Shown here piece after piece: positions 1 to 6,739 of a stretch of 7,544 nt of DNA. The translations under genes and the position numbers were made by a program. The stretch is from positions 1 to 7,544 of the forward strand of contig CALQBR020000056.1 of assembly GCA_943328865.2 (NCBI GenBank), given 5' to 3'. Under the pieces are notes generated by a model that was not told the DNA's origin, did not search any database, and saw only the letters and a program-made list of their open reading frames with translations. Source of the DNA: Sphingobacterium thalpophilum. Lineage in GTDB: Bacteria; Bacteroidota; Bacteroidia; Flavobacteriales; Flavobacteriaceae. Position 1 is the first letter of the stretch, and every line of letters begins with the position of its first letter.

Positions 1-185
1 ATAGCAGCTAAATCCTTAAAATTCAATTGCAATTCCTGTAGAATTTCAGCTATAAAAACATGAAGTTTCTCGGCATGAGAATAGCCTTCTTCTGCCATTT
101 CCTTGCAAAGAATTGTCTTCCCTGCTTTTGCGAGCGCAACAGAACAATTTTTTGTAGCCGTTTCAATATTAAGAATGTAGGGCAT
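1..185 (-). CDS. tsaB: TsaB, tRNA threonylcarbamoyladenosine (t6A) biosynthesis protein, N-terminal part (cut by window edge)
   Basis: Reading the minus strand from the ATG at 185 gives 61 residues with no stop before the window ends, so the C-terminal part is missing. The protein begins MPYILNIETATKNCSVALAK, the typical N-terminal beta-hairpin and phosphate-loop region of the ASKHA-fold TsaB/TsaD family. A SHAEKL motif follows at about residues 36-41, also typical of TsaB. By family knowledge, TsaB is the dimerisation partner of TsaD in the cytoplasmic complex that makes N6-threonylcarbamoyladenosine at position 37 of ANN-decoding tRNAs. The start lies 23 bases after the adaptor stop codon, so it is probably co-transcribed with the efflux genes. 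I see no promoter in that gap. The link to efflux is probably chance gene order rather than shared function. Identification is strong despite the truncation. Confidence 0.9.
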   Translation of the reverse strand, partial: MPYILNIETATKNCSVALAKAGKTILCKEMAEEGYSHAEKLHVFIAEILQELQLNFKDLAA

Positions 186-208
186 GAAGTAAACGAATTA
201 GTGATTGA

Positions 209-1513
209 CTACTCTTCTTCTTTTAGCTTATCAGATGGGTTTCTCACCACTATCCTATCGCCTGAATTCAAGTCTTTAGTAACTGTAGTATAAGGTCCAA
301 TAATAATAGTCTCTCCTTTTTTAAGTCCTGAAATCACCTCGATATTCGTATCATCTTGAATCCCTGTTTTAATCACGCTGATTTTTACTTTATCTCCTGA
401 TTTCACAAAAACACATTCGTATTTTTGATCGCTTTTAGAAACGGGTTGTTTCTCTTTCTTTTCTATATCATCAACCGTAATTTTTTCTACGGCAGCAGTG
501 TCCGATTTAACAACTATAGCACTAATTGGAACACCTAAAACCCTTTCTTTTCTAGTGGTAATAATATCTACCGTGGCAGTCATCCCTGGTCGAAATGGAG
601 AGTAAGTCGCTGGTTTGCCAACTAACAAATCTTGATAGGATTCTTTTTGAATTCTAATTTTAACTTTAAAATTAGTCACTTGATCTGCCGTCAAATCAGA
701 ACTTGCCGAATTGGAAATACTTGTAACGACTCCAGTGAATTCTTTTTTCAAATAGGCATCTACTTCGACTTTTGCGGCATCTCCTATATTTATTTTTACA
801 ATGTCATTTTCATTAACATCAACTTCCACTTCCATATTATTGAGATTGGCCACCCGTAAGATCTCTGTTCCTGCCATTTGTTGCGTCCCCAAAACACGTT
901 CTCCTAATTCCACATTCAACATCGAAATCGTTCCATCTGCAGGCGCGTAAATAGTTGTTCTTCCTAAGTTATCCTTGGCTTCATTTACGGTTGCCGAAGC
1001 ACTTTGCACATTATAGTAAGCCGATTCTTTAGTTGCTTTAGCTACTTCAAAAGACGCAACTGCTTTATCCCAGTCTGACTTGGAGATAATCCCTTTATCA
1101 AACAAGGTTTTACTCCTGTCGTAATTCGATTTGGCTTCTTTAAAAGAGGCGTCTGCTTGACTTAAACCCGCTTTAGTACCCGACAAATTCGAAACGGAAC
1201 GATTGAAACCTGAAGTATACAAATCGGGATTGATCTTTACCAACAAATCTCCTTTTTTAACCACCTGTCCTTCTTTTATAGGCAAGGCAATAATTTCGCC
1301 AGAAACTTCCGACGAGATTTTTACTTCAATTTCGGGTTGGATTTTACCTGTTGCCGAAACCGTTTCAATAATGGTCATTTCATTTACTAGAGCAATATCA
1401 ACCTCAGTTCCCTTTTTTTGACTTCCGATAACTCCCATTTTTGAAAGTGCTAATAAAGCCACAACTAAGACTAGGGCAGAACCTGATAAAATATAAATCG
1501 TTTTTTTTGACAT
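209..1513 (-). CDS. Efflux pump periplasmic adaptor (membrane fusion protein, MacA/HlyD type)
   Basis: This 434-residue protein should bridge an inner-membrane pump to a TolC-type channel in the periplasm. Residues about 5-25 form an N-terminal membrane anchor. The first half of a lipoyl-like domain spans about 60-95 (SGEI, then EGQVVKKGDLL). A helical hairpin that is probably coiled coil spans about 100-185. The second lipoyl half follows at about 186-222 (TTIYAPADGTI, then a GERV turn). A beta-barrel domain spans about 225-320, with the family-typical RPGMTATVDI at 308-317. A membrane-proximal domain fills about 325-430. Within it, residues about 338-362 form a lysine- and acid-rich insertion. 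The layout resembles MacA more than RND adaptors, but the pump class cannot be fixed from this protein alone. The ATG at 1513 follows the tolC stop codon by two bases, implying one transcript and coupled translation. No pump gene lies downstream, where tsaB begins instead. Confidence 0.88.
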   Translation of the reverse strand: MSKKTIYILSGSALVLVVALLALSKMGVIGSQKKGTEVDIALVNEMTIIETVSATGKIQPEIEVKISSEVSGEIIALPIKEGQVVKKGDLLVKINPDLYTSGFNRSVSNLSGTKAGLSQADASFKEAKSNYDRSKTLFDKGIISKSDWDKAVASFEVAKATKESAYYNVQSASATVNEAKDNLGRTTIYAPADGTISMLNVELGERVLGTQQMAGTEILRVANLNNMEVEVDVNENDIVKINIGDAAKVEVDAYLKKEFTGVVTSISNSASSDLTADQVTNFKVKIRIQKESYQDLLVGKPATYSPFRPGMTATVDIITTRKERVLGVPISAIVVKSDTAAVEKITVDDIEKKEKQPVSKSDQKYECVFVKSGDKVKISVIKTGIQDDTNIEVISGLKKGETIIIGPYTTVTKDLNSGDRIVVRNPSDKLKEEE

Positions 1514-1515
1514 GG

Positions 1516-2961
1516 TTATTGTTTTTGAATGATGGGAATACCAAAATAAAAAGCTAAGACTTTTACTCTAAACATATAGTCGTATTTGGTTCGTAATACT
1601 TCGGATTGGGCATTGACTAATAATGTTTGCGACTGATTAAAATCAAAGGCATTCATCATACCAACGGCATATTTCTCTTTGGCATAATCATAGGCTTCCT
1701 GTCTGGCTTCTAAAGCAACAATAGCCGATTCATAGGTTTTCATCGCGCCTTTAGCATCTGCGAAAGCGGTATACACATTTCTTTCTAAGTCTAACTCTTG
1801 TTGACTAAAAGCAATTTTGGAACGCTCTAAAGCAACTTTGGTTCGCGCTACATTATTACTAACTGCAAATCCATTTAAAATCGGAATGCTCAATTGGATT
1901 CCAAAAGAATGCCCTTTATTGTTATCAAACTGCTCCAATAAAGGCAATGCTTTTCCTAAGATGGGAGAAAAACTAGGTTGTAAGACCATTTGGTTGGTAC
2001 CCTCGACATAACCAATGACATTGGGCGGTATGGCAGTATTTAATTTAGAACCTAAAAACCGATCTGAATAACCCGCTCGGGTGCTGAAACTATAAAACCC
2101 CTGTAAGCTTGGCTGATAAGCGCCTTTTGCAATCTTAAGATCGCTTTGGGCAATTTCCATATTGGTTTTGGCTAATTTCAATTCGATCCTTTCTTGTCTT
2201 GCTTTTTCAAAGATAGACGATGGGCTCTGTGTTAGGATTGTACTTTCGTTAATATCTGAACCACTAGCAGCAATATCAAAATCTTGAAAATTATCAAGCT
2301 GTAACAATTGCGCTAAGCTTAATTTAGAAATCAACAACGCATTTTCAGCAGTCACAACCGCTTGTTTATTGGAAGCAAGAGTCGCTTTAATATCTAACAA
2401 ATCCCCTTTAGGAACCATTCCAGCGGAAACCAATTCTTGAGAACGATTCAGTTGTTTTTCATTGTTTTCCATTTGTTCCCGTTGCACTTTCACATTTTCC
2501 TTATTGAAAAGAATTTGCAAAAAGGCATTGGCTACATTTAACGAAATATCATCTTTCATTTTAACCAACTGGTATTGTGCGGCAACAACAGAAAGATTAG
2601 CTCTTCGCAGACGATTTTGATTTTGAAGGCCGTTATAAAGATCAATATTTGAACTCAAACCAGCGGCGGTAAATTGGGTCGTTTGATTTTGTAAAAGACC
2701 TGTAGTGATATTTTGATTCAATCCAATATTCCAAGAGTGGTTGGAATTGGCATTTAAAGTTGGTAAAAAATTCCCCGTGGCAGTTGATTTCTCAATTAAA
2801 GCAATTTTATTGTCTAAATCCGCTTGTTTGATTGAAATGTTGTTTTTAACAGCATAGTCCACACATTCCTCCAAAGTCCATTTCTTGGATTGTGCTTGAG
2901 AAGAAAATCCCAAAAGCAACATCAAAACCAAGTGTATATTACGAATTATTTTTTTTTCCAT
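1516..2961 (-). CDS. TolC-family outer-membrane efflux channel protein
   Basis: The product is an outer-membrane factor, expected to trimerise into a beta-barrel plus periplasmic helical tunnel. The start used here is the ATG at 2961, giving 481 residues. An in-frame ATG at 2979 would add MRYILN. The 2961 start gives a clean signal peptide: MEKK n-region, a hydrophobic core to about residue 18, and likely cleavage after SSQAQ. It also leaves a more usual leader of about 32 bases from the predicted transcription start. The mature protein opens with WTLEECVDYAVKNN, the standard N-terminal helix of TolC-family proteins. Two roughly similar halves follow, each with long Gln/Asn/Ala-rich helices and NGLQN- or NGFAVSNN-type turns. 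The length is normal for the family. The gene is the first of a run with the adaptor and tsaB, so it supplies the exit channel for the same pump. Confidence 0.88.
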   Translation of the reverse strand: MEKKIIRNIHLVLMLLLGFSSQAQSKKWTLEECVDYAVKNNISIKQADLDNKIALIEKSTATGNFLPTLNANSNHSWNIGLNQNITTGLLQNQTTQFTAAGLSSNIDLYNGLQNQNRLRRANLSVVAAQYQLVKMKDDISLNVANAFLQILFNKENVKVQREQMENNEKQLNRSQELVSAGMVPKGDLLDIKATLASNKQAVVTAENALLISKLSLAQLLQLDNFQDFDIAASGSDINESTILTQSPSSIFEKARQERIELKLAKTNMEIAQSDLKIAKGAYQPSLQGFYSFSTRAGYSDRFLGSKLNTAIPPNVIGYVEGTNQMVLQPSFSPILGKALPLLEQFDNNKGHSFGIQLSIPILNGFAVSNNVARTKVALERSKIAFSQQELDLERNVYTAFADAKGAMKTYESAIVALEARQEAYDYAKEKYAVGMMNAFDFNQSQTLLVNAQSEVLRTKYDYMFRVKVLAFYFGIPIIQKQ

Positions 2962-2998
2962 ATTCAAAATGTAACGCATCGAAGAAGTAATGAGGTTG

Positions 2999-3030
2999 CA
3001 AATTTAGTTTTTTTTGATAATTTTTAACAA
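2999..3030 (-). promoter_or_regulatory. Predicted Bacteroidetes-type promoter for the tolC-adaptor-tsaB run
   Basis: On the minus strand the -7 element reads TAAATTTG (3006 to 2999), an exact match to the Bacteroidetes consensus TAnnTTTG. A TTG at 3030-3028 lies 21 bases upstream, which fits the -33 element spacing. Transcription should start near 2992-2995, leaving about 32 bases before the ATG at 2961. The spacer holds a run of eight adenines. Confidence 0.6.
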
Positions 3031-3081
3031 CAATTAACTTAATCTTATAAGACCTTTCTCCTTAAATAATGTTAGTTGATT

Positions 3082-3116
3082 TTGCTATAGATATTCGAAA
3101 ATAAAAATTAAATTTG
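3082..3116 (+). promoter_or_regulatory. Predicted Bacteroidetes-type promoter for the DUF4403 lipoprotein gene
   Basis: The plus strand carries TAAATTTG at 3109-3116, matching the TAnnTTTG -7 consensus. A TTTG at 3081-3084 could be the -33 element, but its spacer of 24 bases is slightly longer than usual. Transcription would start near 3120-3123, about 25 bases before the ATG at 3147. A TTG start at 3114 is therefore unlikely because it would lie inside this element. Confidence 0.45.
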
Positions 3117-3146
3117 CCTCACAATCAATTAATACATTTATTACCC

Positions 3147-4541
3147 ATGAAGACAATATTCCAAACTGCAATTTTCCTTGTTTTTTTAACACTTTCTAGC
3201 TGTTCATCCAATAAAAAAATCGCCGCATTAAAACCTGAACCCGATGATGCCGCTCCACTGGTTTATGAAAATGCCACCTCATTTATCAAAATTCCATTCG
3301 CCATCAAACTAAAAGACATAGAAAATCAATCCAATAAATTTCTCAATGGATTAATTTACGAGGATACCAAAATCGAAGATGACAATGTTGAGCTTAAAGT
3401 ATGGAAGTTTGCCCCTATTACCATTGAGAACCAAAATGGAAAAATCAAAACTGCCATTCCTTTAAAAGCGTTTATCAAATACCGTATTGGAACAGACCAA
3501 TTTGGGGTTTCGCTGTATACCACTAGAGAATTTAATCTAAATGGCGTCATTACGCTAACGAGTGACATTAGCTTGTCTAATTGGAAGTTAAACACGACTA
3601 CCAAGCTTACGTCATTGAAATGGAATGAAAGCCCGACAACAAATGTTTTAGGCAAAGCAATTCCAATCACCTATTTAATTGACCCTGCGGTTAAGATTTT
3701 TAAATCCAAAATTGAAAGAATCATCGATGAATCGATTAACAAATCAATGGATTTCAAACCTAATGTCTTGAGTGCCTTAGAAAAGGTATGTACCCCATTC
3801 CAAATGAATGAAGCATATGAAACATGGCTTCGTGTGGTTCCGATTGAATTATATGCCACTGATGCGCAATTCAAAAAAGAATCTATTTCAATGGAAATGG
3901 GCTTAAAATGCAATATGGAAACGATGATCGGACAGAAACCAGCTACCAAATTTGACAAGAACAAAATTTTGCTGAAACAAGTCACGCAAATGCCTGATAA
4001 AATTACCGCCAATATCGTAGCGATTTCCAACTATCAAGATGCCTCAAAAATAATTACCAAAAACTTTTCAGGTCAAGAATTTGGTAGTGGAAGCAAAAAG
4101 ATTACGGTTCAAAATGTAGCACTTTGGCACAAAAACGGCAAAATGGTTATTGCTTTGGACTTATTAGGAAGTATAAATGGAACAATCTATTTAACTGGAG
4201 TACCTCAATATAATGAAACTACAAAAGAGATTTATTTTGACCAATTGGACTACGCCATAGACACCAAAAACAAGTTACTGAAAGCCGCAAACTGGCTGGC
4301 TCAAGGTCTTATCTTGAAAAAAATTCAGGAAAGTTGTCGTTATTCTATCAAAGGAAATTTAGATGAGGGCAAACAAAGTATGATGAAATACTTAAAAAAC
4401 TATTCTCCTGTACCTGGAGTTTTTATAAATGGAAGTGTGGGTGACATTCAATTCCAAAAGATACAACTCACCAATAAAGCAGTTATCGCTTTTATCAAAG
4501 TAAATGGCGCAGTGGATGTTTCAGTAGATGGGATTCAATAA
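3147..4541 (+). CDS. DUF4403 family lipoprotein, function unknown
   Basis: The protein has 464 residues from the ATG at 3147. An in-frame TTG at 3114 is rejected because it sits in the -7 promoter element and would put polar residues before the signal peptide. The signal peptide ends in a lipobox, LSSC, at residues 16-19, so Cys19 should be lipidated. The residues after the cysteine are SSNKK, without the acidic run used for surface export in Bacteroidetes, so it probably faces the periplasm. The body resembles DUF4403 as I recall it: an early IPFAIKLKDIENQSNKFLNG segment, then LIYED and KVWKFAPI, then a lysine-rich alpha/beta protein over the full family length with no transmembrane segment. 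I know of no established function; a lipid-binding or envelope role is speculation. The gene stands alone, diverging from tolC and converging on the oxidase-assembly genes, so neighbours give little guidance. Confidence 0.8.
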   Translation: MKTIFQTAIFLVFLTLSSCSSNKKIAALKPEPDDAAPLVYENATSFIKIPFAIKLKDIENQSNKFLNGLIYEDTKIEDDNVELKVWKFAPITIENQNGKIKTAIPLKAFIKYRIGTDQFGVSLYTTREFNLNGVITLTSDISLSNWKLNTTTKLTSLKWNESPTTNVLGKAIPITYLIDPAVKIFKSKIERIIDESINKSMDFKPNVLSALEKVCTPFQMNEAYETWLRVVPIELYATDAQFKKESISMEMGLKCNMETMIGQKPATKFDKNKILLKQVTQMPDKITANIVAISNYQDASKIITKNFSGQEFGSGSKKITVQNVALWHKNGKMVIALDLLGSINGTIYLTGVPQYNETTKEIYFDQLDYAIDTKNKLLKAANWLAQGLILKKIQESCRYSIKGNLDEGKQSMMKYLKNYSPVPGVFINGSVGDIQFQKIQLTNKAVIAFIKVNGAVDVSVDGIQ

Positions 4542-4576
4542 AAAACACTAACCCCAACTATTGAAATTATTAAGAA

Positions 4577-4834
4577 TTATTTCTTACTTGTTTTGGTTTT
4601 CATCTGGTAAATATAATAACCTGCTACCGCTACTAGCAAATAAGGCACTGCCATTAAATAAACGATTCCGTCATTTACGGCTTCAGCCTTAGCGCCGTTG
4701 CCTTCACTTTCTAAAGCGGCTCTACACATCGCACACTGCGCTTGAGAAGCTATGGATAAAAAGCAAAAGGAAAGAAGAAAAAACAAATTTTGAATCTTGA
4801 ATTTCTGACTTTGGAGTATGCGTTTAGGAAACAT
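4577..4834 (-). CDS. Small secreted or membrane-anchored CxxC protein of the oxidase-assembly cluster
   Basis: The product has 85 residues from the ATG at 4834. A TTG at 4846 would add four residues but is less likely. Residues about 15-32 form a signal peptide or first membrane helix ending SIASQA. The expected mature end starts with QCAMC, so Cys34 and Cys37 form a CxxC pair just outside the membrane. Residues about 57-77 (IVYLMAVPYLLVAVAGYYIY) form a membrane helix, followed by a lysine-rich tail that should be cytoplasmic. There is no proper lipobox because Gln precedes the cysteine. The gene is last in the assembly cluster, and its start overlaps the end of the DUF420 gene by 11 bases, so translation is probably coupled. 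I recall similar short proteins beside SCO and DUF420 genes in Flavobacteriaceae but know no function. The CxxC pair and context suggest copper or thiol handling for cytochrome oxidase; that is inference. Confidence 0.7.
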   Translation of the reverse strand: MFPKRILQSQKFKIQNLFFLLSFCFLSIASQAQCAMCRAALESEGNGAKAEAVNDGIVYLMAVPYLLVAVAGYYIYQMKTKTSKK

Positions 4835-5366
4835 AATAAGGTGCAATCATTAAATAAACGATTACCCCGGTAACTGCAACATACAACCAAATAGGAAATG
4901 TAATCTTTGCGATTTTTTTATGTCGGTCAAAGCTTTCTGCTAGTGCTCTAACATAGGTAATCAAAACCAAAGGAATAATGGCTATAGACAAAATAATATG
5001 GGTGATCAATATAAAGAAATACACAAACTTTATCAGACCCTCTCCACCAAATTTAGTAGAATCCGTCGTCATGTGGTAAGCAACATACATCACCAGAAAG
5101 ATAACTGAAAGTACAATGGCCGTAGTCATTAATCCTTCGTGTAACTTCTTATTTCCTTTCTTAATGGCAAGAACCGCAGTCACTAAAACCAAAGCCGTAA
5201 CTCCATTTATAGAAGCATAAATTGGAGGTAAAAAAGAAAGTGGTGGGACGTCTATTCCAAAATCTTTAAGTTTTACTCTAAATAAAATAGCGACTACCAA
5301 GGGGATTATAATTGAAACGGCCACTATAAAACCGCTTGTTTTTTTCTCTATAAAATTGTCTTCCAT
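4824..5366 (-). CDS. DUF420 membrane protein, CtaM/YozB-like cytochrome oxidase maturation factor
   Basis: The 180-residue product has five predicted membrane helices at about 11-30, 45-67, 80-98, 115-138 and 155-175. Four histidines, H76, H98, H123 and H149, lie at or near helix ends, notably HEGLM at 76-80, YHMT at 97-100 and THI at 122-124. This matches the DUF420 family (COG2322). From memory, the Staphylococcus aureus member, CtaM, is needed for activity of an aa3-type oxidase, and Bacillus YozB is a homologue. The biochemical step is unclear. The ATG at 5366 follows the SCO stop codon by two bases, and the small CxxC gene begins inside the 3' end. Position after SCO and downstream of oxidase subunit genes supports a role in oxidase assembly. 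Family assignment is firm; the maturation role is by homology and context. Confidence 0.8.
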   Translation of the reverse strand: MEDNFIEKKTSGFIVAVSIIIPLVVAILFRVKLKDFGIDVPPLSFLPPIYASINGVTALVLVTAVLAIKKGNKKLHEGLMTTAIVLSVIFLVMYVAYHMTTDSTKFGGEGLIKFVYFFILITHIILSIAIIPLVLITYVRALAESFDRHKKIAKITFPIWLYVAVTGVIVYLMIAPYYVS

Positions 5367-5368
5367 AA

Positions 5369-6055
5369 TTATTCTCTTAATAAAATTGCTATATCTTGTT
5401 GTAAGGCTTTCAATCCTTCTTTTTCTAATCCGTCGTAGTATAAAATCGGGTTTCCGAAATCATCTTTTCGGCAACGAATATCTCCATTTTTATCGATTAA
5501 TGCAAACAAACCGGAATGTTCGAAACCACCATTAACTTTACTATTTTCTCCAGCATACAAATTAAAACCTTTATTAGCTAAGTCAAAAATGTACTTTTTG
5601 TCACCCGTTAAAAAATGCCAATTAGAAGAACGCACGCCTAAATCATCCGCATGTTTTTTTAAAATGGGCGCCGTATCATTTGTCGGGTCAATGGTAATGG
5701 AAGCTATTCCAAAATTCGGGTTTCCAAAAAAATGATTTTGAATCGCGATCATATTCCTATTCATCTTAGGACATATTGTAGGGCAAGTAGTAAAGAAGAA
5801 TTCTACAAGATACACTTTCCCTTTATAATCTTTATTGGAGACAATGGCATTATTTTGATCGGTTAGCTCAAATTGAGGAGCGGGGCCAATTTTGAATAAC
5901 TTTCCATTCTCTTTAGAATTATCGGAAACCTTGTCCAAACGACTGCCTTTTACCACTTCATTATCGCTGATTCTATTGACTATCTTCGGAACAGCGTAAA
6001 TTCCAAAAATCAAAACTACTAATGAAATCCCTATATATGATTTATTTTTAAGCAT
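5369..6055 (-). CDS. SCO1/SenC-family copper protein for cytochrome c oxidase CuA assembly
   Basis: This 228-residue protein has an N-terminal membrane anchor at about 7-23 and a thioredoxin-like domain in the periplasm. The copper motif CPTIC gives Cys91 and Cys95, and the third ligand is His180 in EHSGLFALIDKNG. TIDP at 121-124 and SNWHFL at 144-149 are further SCO landmarks. By family knowledge, SCO proteins bind copper through CxxxC plus His and deliver it to, or reduce the thiols of, the CuA site in oxidase subunit II. All three ligands are present, so the protein should be functional. The ATG at 6055 lies nine bases after the stop of the upstream SCO-like gene, and DUF420 follows after two bases, so the genes form one unit. 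Subunits III and IV of the oxidase are encoded immediately upstream. Identification is secure. Confidence 0.92.
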   Translation of the reverse strand: MLKNKSYIGISLVVLIFGIYAVPKIVNRISDNEVVKGSRLDKVSDNSKENGKLFKIGPAPQFELTDQNNAIVSNKDYKGKVYLVEFFFTTCPTICPKMNRNMIAIQNHFFGNPNFGIASITIDPTNDTAPILKKHADDLGVRSSNWHFLTGDKKYIFDLANKGFNLYAGENSKVNGGFEHSGLFALIDKNGDIRCRKDDFGNPILYYDGLEKEGLKALQQDIAILLRE

Positions 6056-6064
6056 GTGAATCGA

Positions 6065-6706
6065 TTAAATTTTTCGGGAAGCATTATTATTCTTTTTCAA
6101 TGCAGCACGATATTCATACAAAATGATTTTAAAGTCATCTAACATCTCATTACTCAACTCCGAAAGATGAAAGGTATTATAACCTTCTTTGTATTCCTTT
6201 TGTTCTTTCCTACCTCTTAAATTCCGCTCTTTATCGACAATATAAACATTGGGCGTCCCAAAATCAGCCTCTAATTTTCCTTTTAATTTCAATTGATTGA
6301 AATACTGTTGAATTTCATCTGGTTTGGCAAAAACAAAATGCCATTGAGACACATCGGTAATAGCAGACAAACGGTTTAAAATATATTTAGCATCCTCTTC
6401 TGTTCCTAAGGGACACAAAACAACAAACTGTAAATCTTTAAATTCGTGGTAACGGTGGTATATTTTATGGTTCAAATTAAAATAATTCCCGCGATTTTTC
6501 ATCATCTGTAATCCCGAGAACCCCAAAATGGTGATTTTCTTATCGAGACTAATTGGTTCTCCATTTAGAGTAGCCCATCCTTTAAAATCGGGAATTTTAG
6601 GGGTCAATATGGGTAATTTGGTAAAACTATTTACTCCTGAAGCAAAAAAAAGATAGGCTACAATAGGGAAAATAAAAAGCGAAAAAAGGACTATATTTTT
6701 TTTCAT
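6065..6706 (-). CDS. SCO-like thioredoxin-fold protein lacking the copper ligands
   Basis: The 213-residue product starts with a membrane anchor or signal peptide (about 4-22) and continues as an apparently thioredoxin-like domain. By eye it lines up with the SCO protein encoded next: KKITILGF (56-63) with SCO KVYLVEFF, SQWHFV (120-125) with SNWHFL, and VYIVDKERNLRGR (154-166) with FALIDKNGDIRCR. In that alignment the SCO ligands Cys91, Cys95 and His180 fall on Met68, Arg72 and Gly150, so CxxxC and His are missing. The only cysteine is Cys98, where SCO has Asp123. It is therefore a divergent paralogue, not a second copper carrier of the usual kind. It may act as a structural partner of SCO or bind metal through other residues, but I do not know. 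It is first in the four-gene assembly unit. No frameshift is evident, so it looks like an intact gene. Confidence 0.68.
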   Translation of the reverse strand: MKKNIVLFSLFIFPIVAYLFFASGVNSFTKLPILTPKIPDFKGWATLNGEPISLDKKITILGFSGLQMMKNRGNYFNLNHKIYHRYHEFKDLQFVVLCPLGTEEDAKYILNRLSAITDVSQWHFVFAKPDEIQQYFNQLKLKGKLEADFGTPNVYIVDKERNLRGRKEQKEYKEGYNTFHLSELSNEMLDDFKIILYEYRAALKKNNNASRKI

Positions 6707-6731
6707 TGCAAACAGTAAATAATTAAAAGTA

Positions 6732-6739
6732 CAAAAATA
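6732..6739 (-). promoter_or_regulatory. Possible -7 promoter element for the oxidase-assembly unit
   Basis: The minus strand reads TATTTTTG from 6739 to 6732, a match to TAnnTTTG, about 25 bases before the ATG at 6706. No TTG is found at the expected -33 position, and the match falls in the T-rich tail of the terminator at 6740-6769, where chance matches are likely. If real, it would start transcription near 6725-6728. Confidence 0.3.

Noticed and set aside
60..293. Plus-strand open frame of 77 codons
   Set aside because: It lies antisense to tsaB and the adaptor C-terminus, matches no family I know, and is explained by the real minus-strand genes.
632..2011. Three short plus-strand open frames (632-859, 1203-1421, 1817-2011)
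   Set aside because: All are antisense to the well-identified adaptor and TolC genes, with low-complexity sequences of no recognisable family.
2949..2961. Runs of eight or nine adenines just after the start codons of tolC, the adaptor and the SCO-like gene, as possible phase-variation tracts
   Set aside because: A-rich second codons, often lysines of a signal peptide, are common in AT-rich Bacteroidetes, and none of these genes looks like a typical phase-variable surface factor.
3356..4030. Two minus-strand open frames of 104 and 119 codons
   Set aside because: They lie opposite the DUF4403 coding sequence, which has a signal peptide, a promoter and full family length; they show no start signals of their own.
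4563..4583. AT-rich inverted repeat between the convergent genes (GAAATTATT / AATTATTTC)
   Set aside because: It has only one G-C pair, a mismatch in the stem and no T-run, and it overlaps the stop codon of the CxxC gene. Too weak to call a terminator.
6708..6716. Second near-match to a -7 element just before the SCO-like gene
   Set aside because: It has three bases instead of two between TA and TTTG, and it sits two bases from the start codon, leaving no room for a leader.
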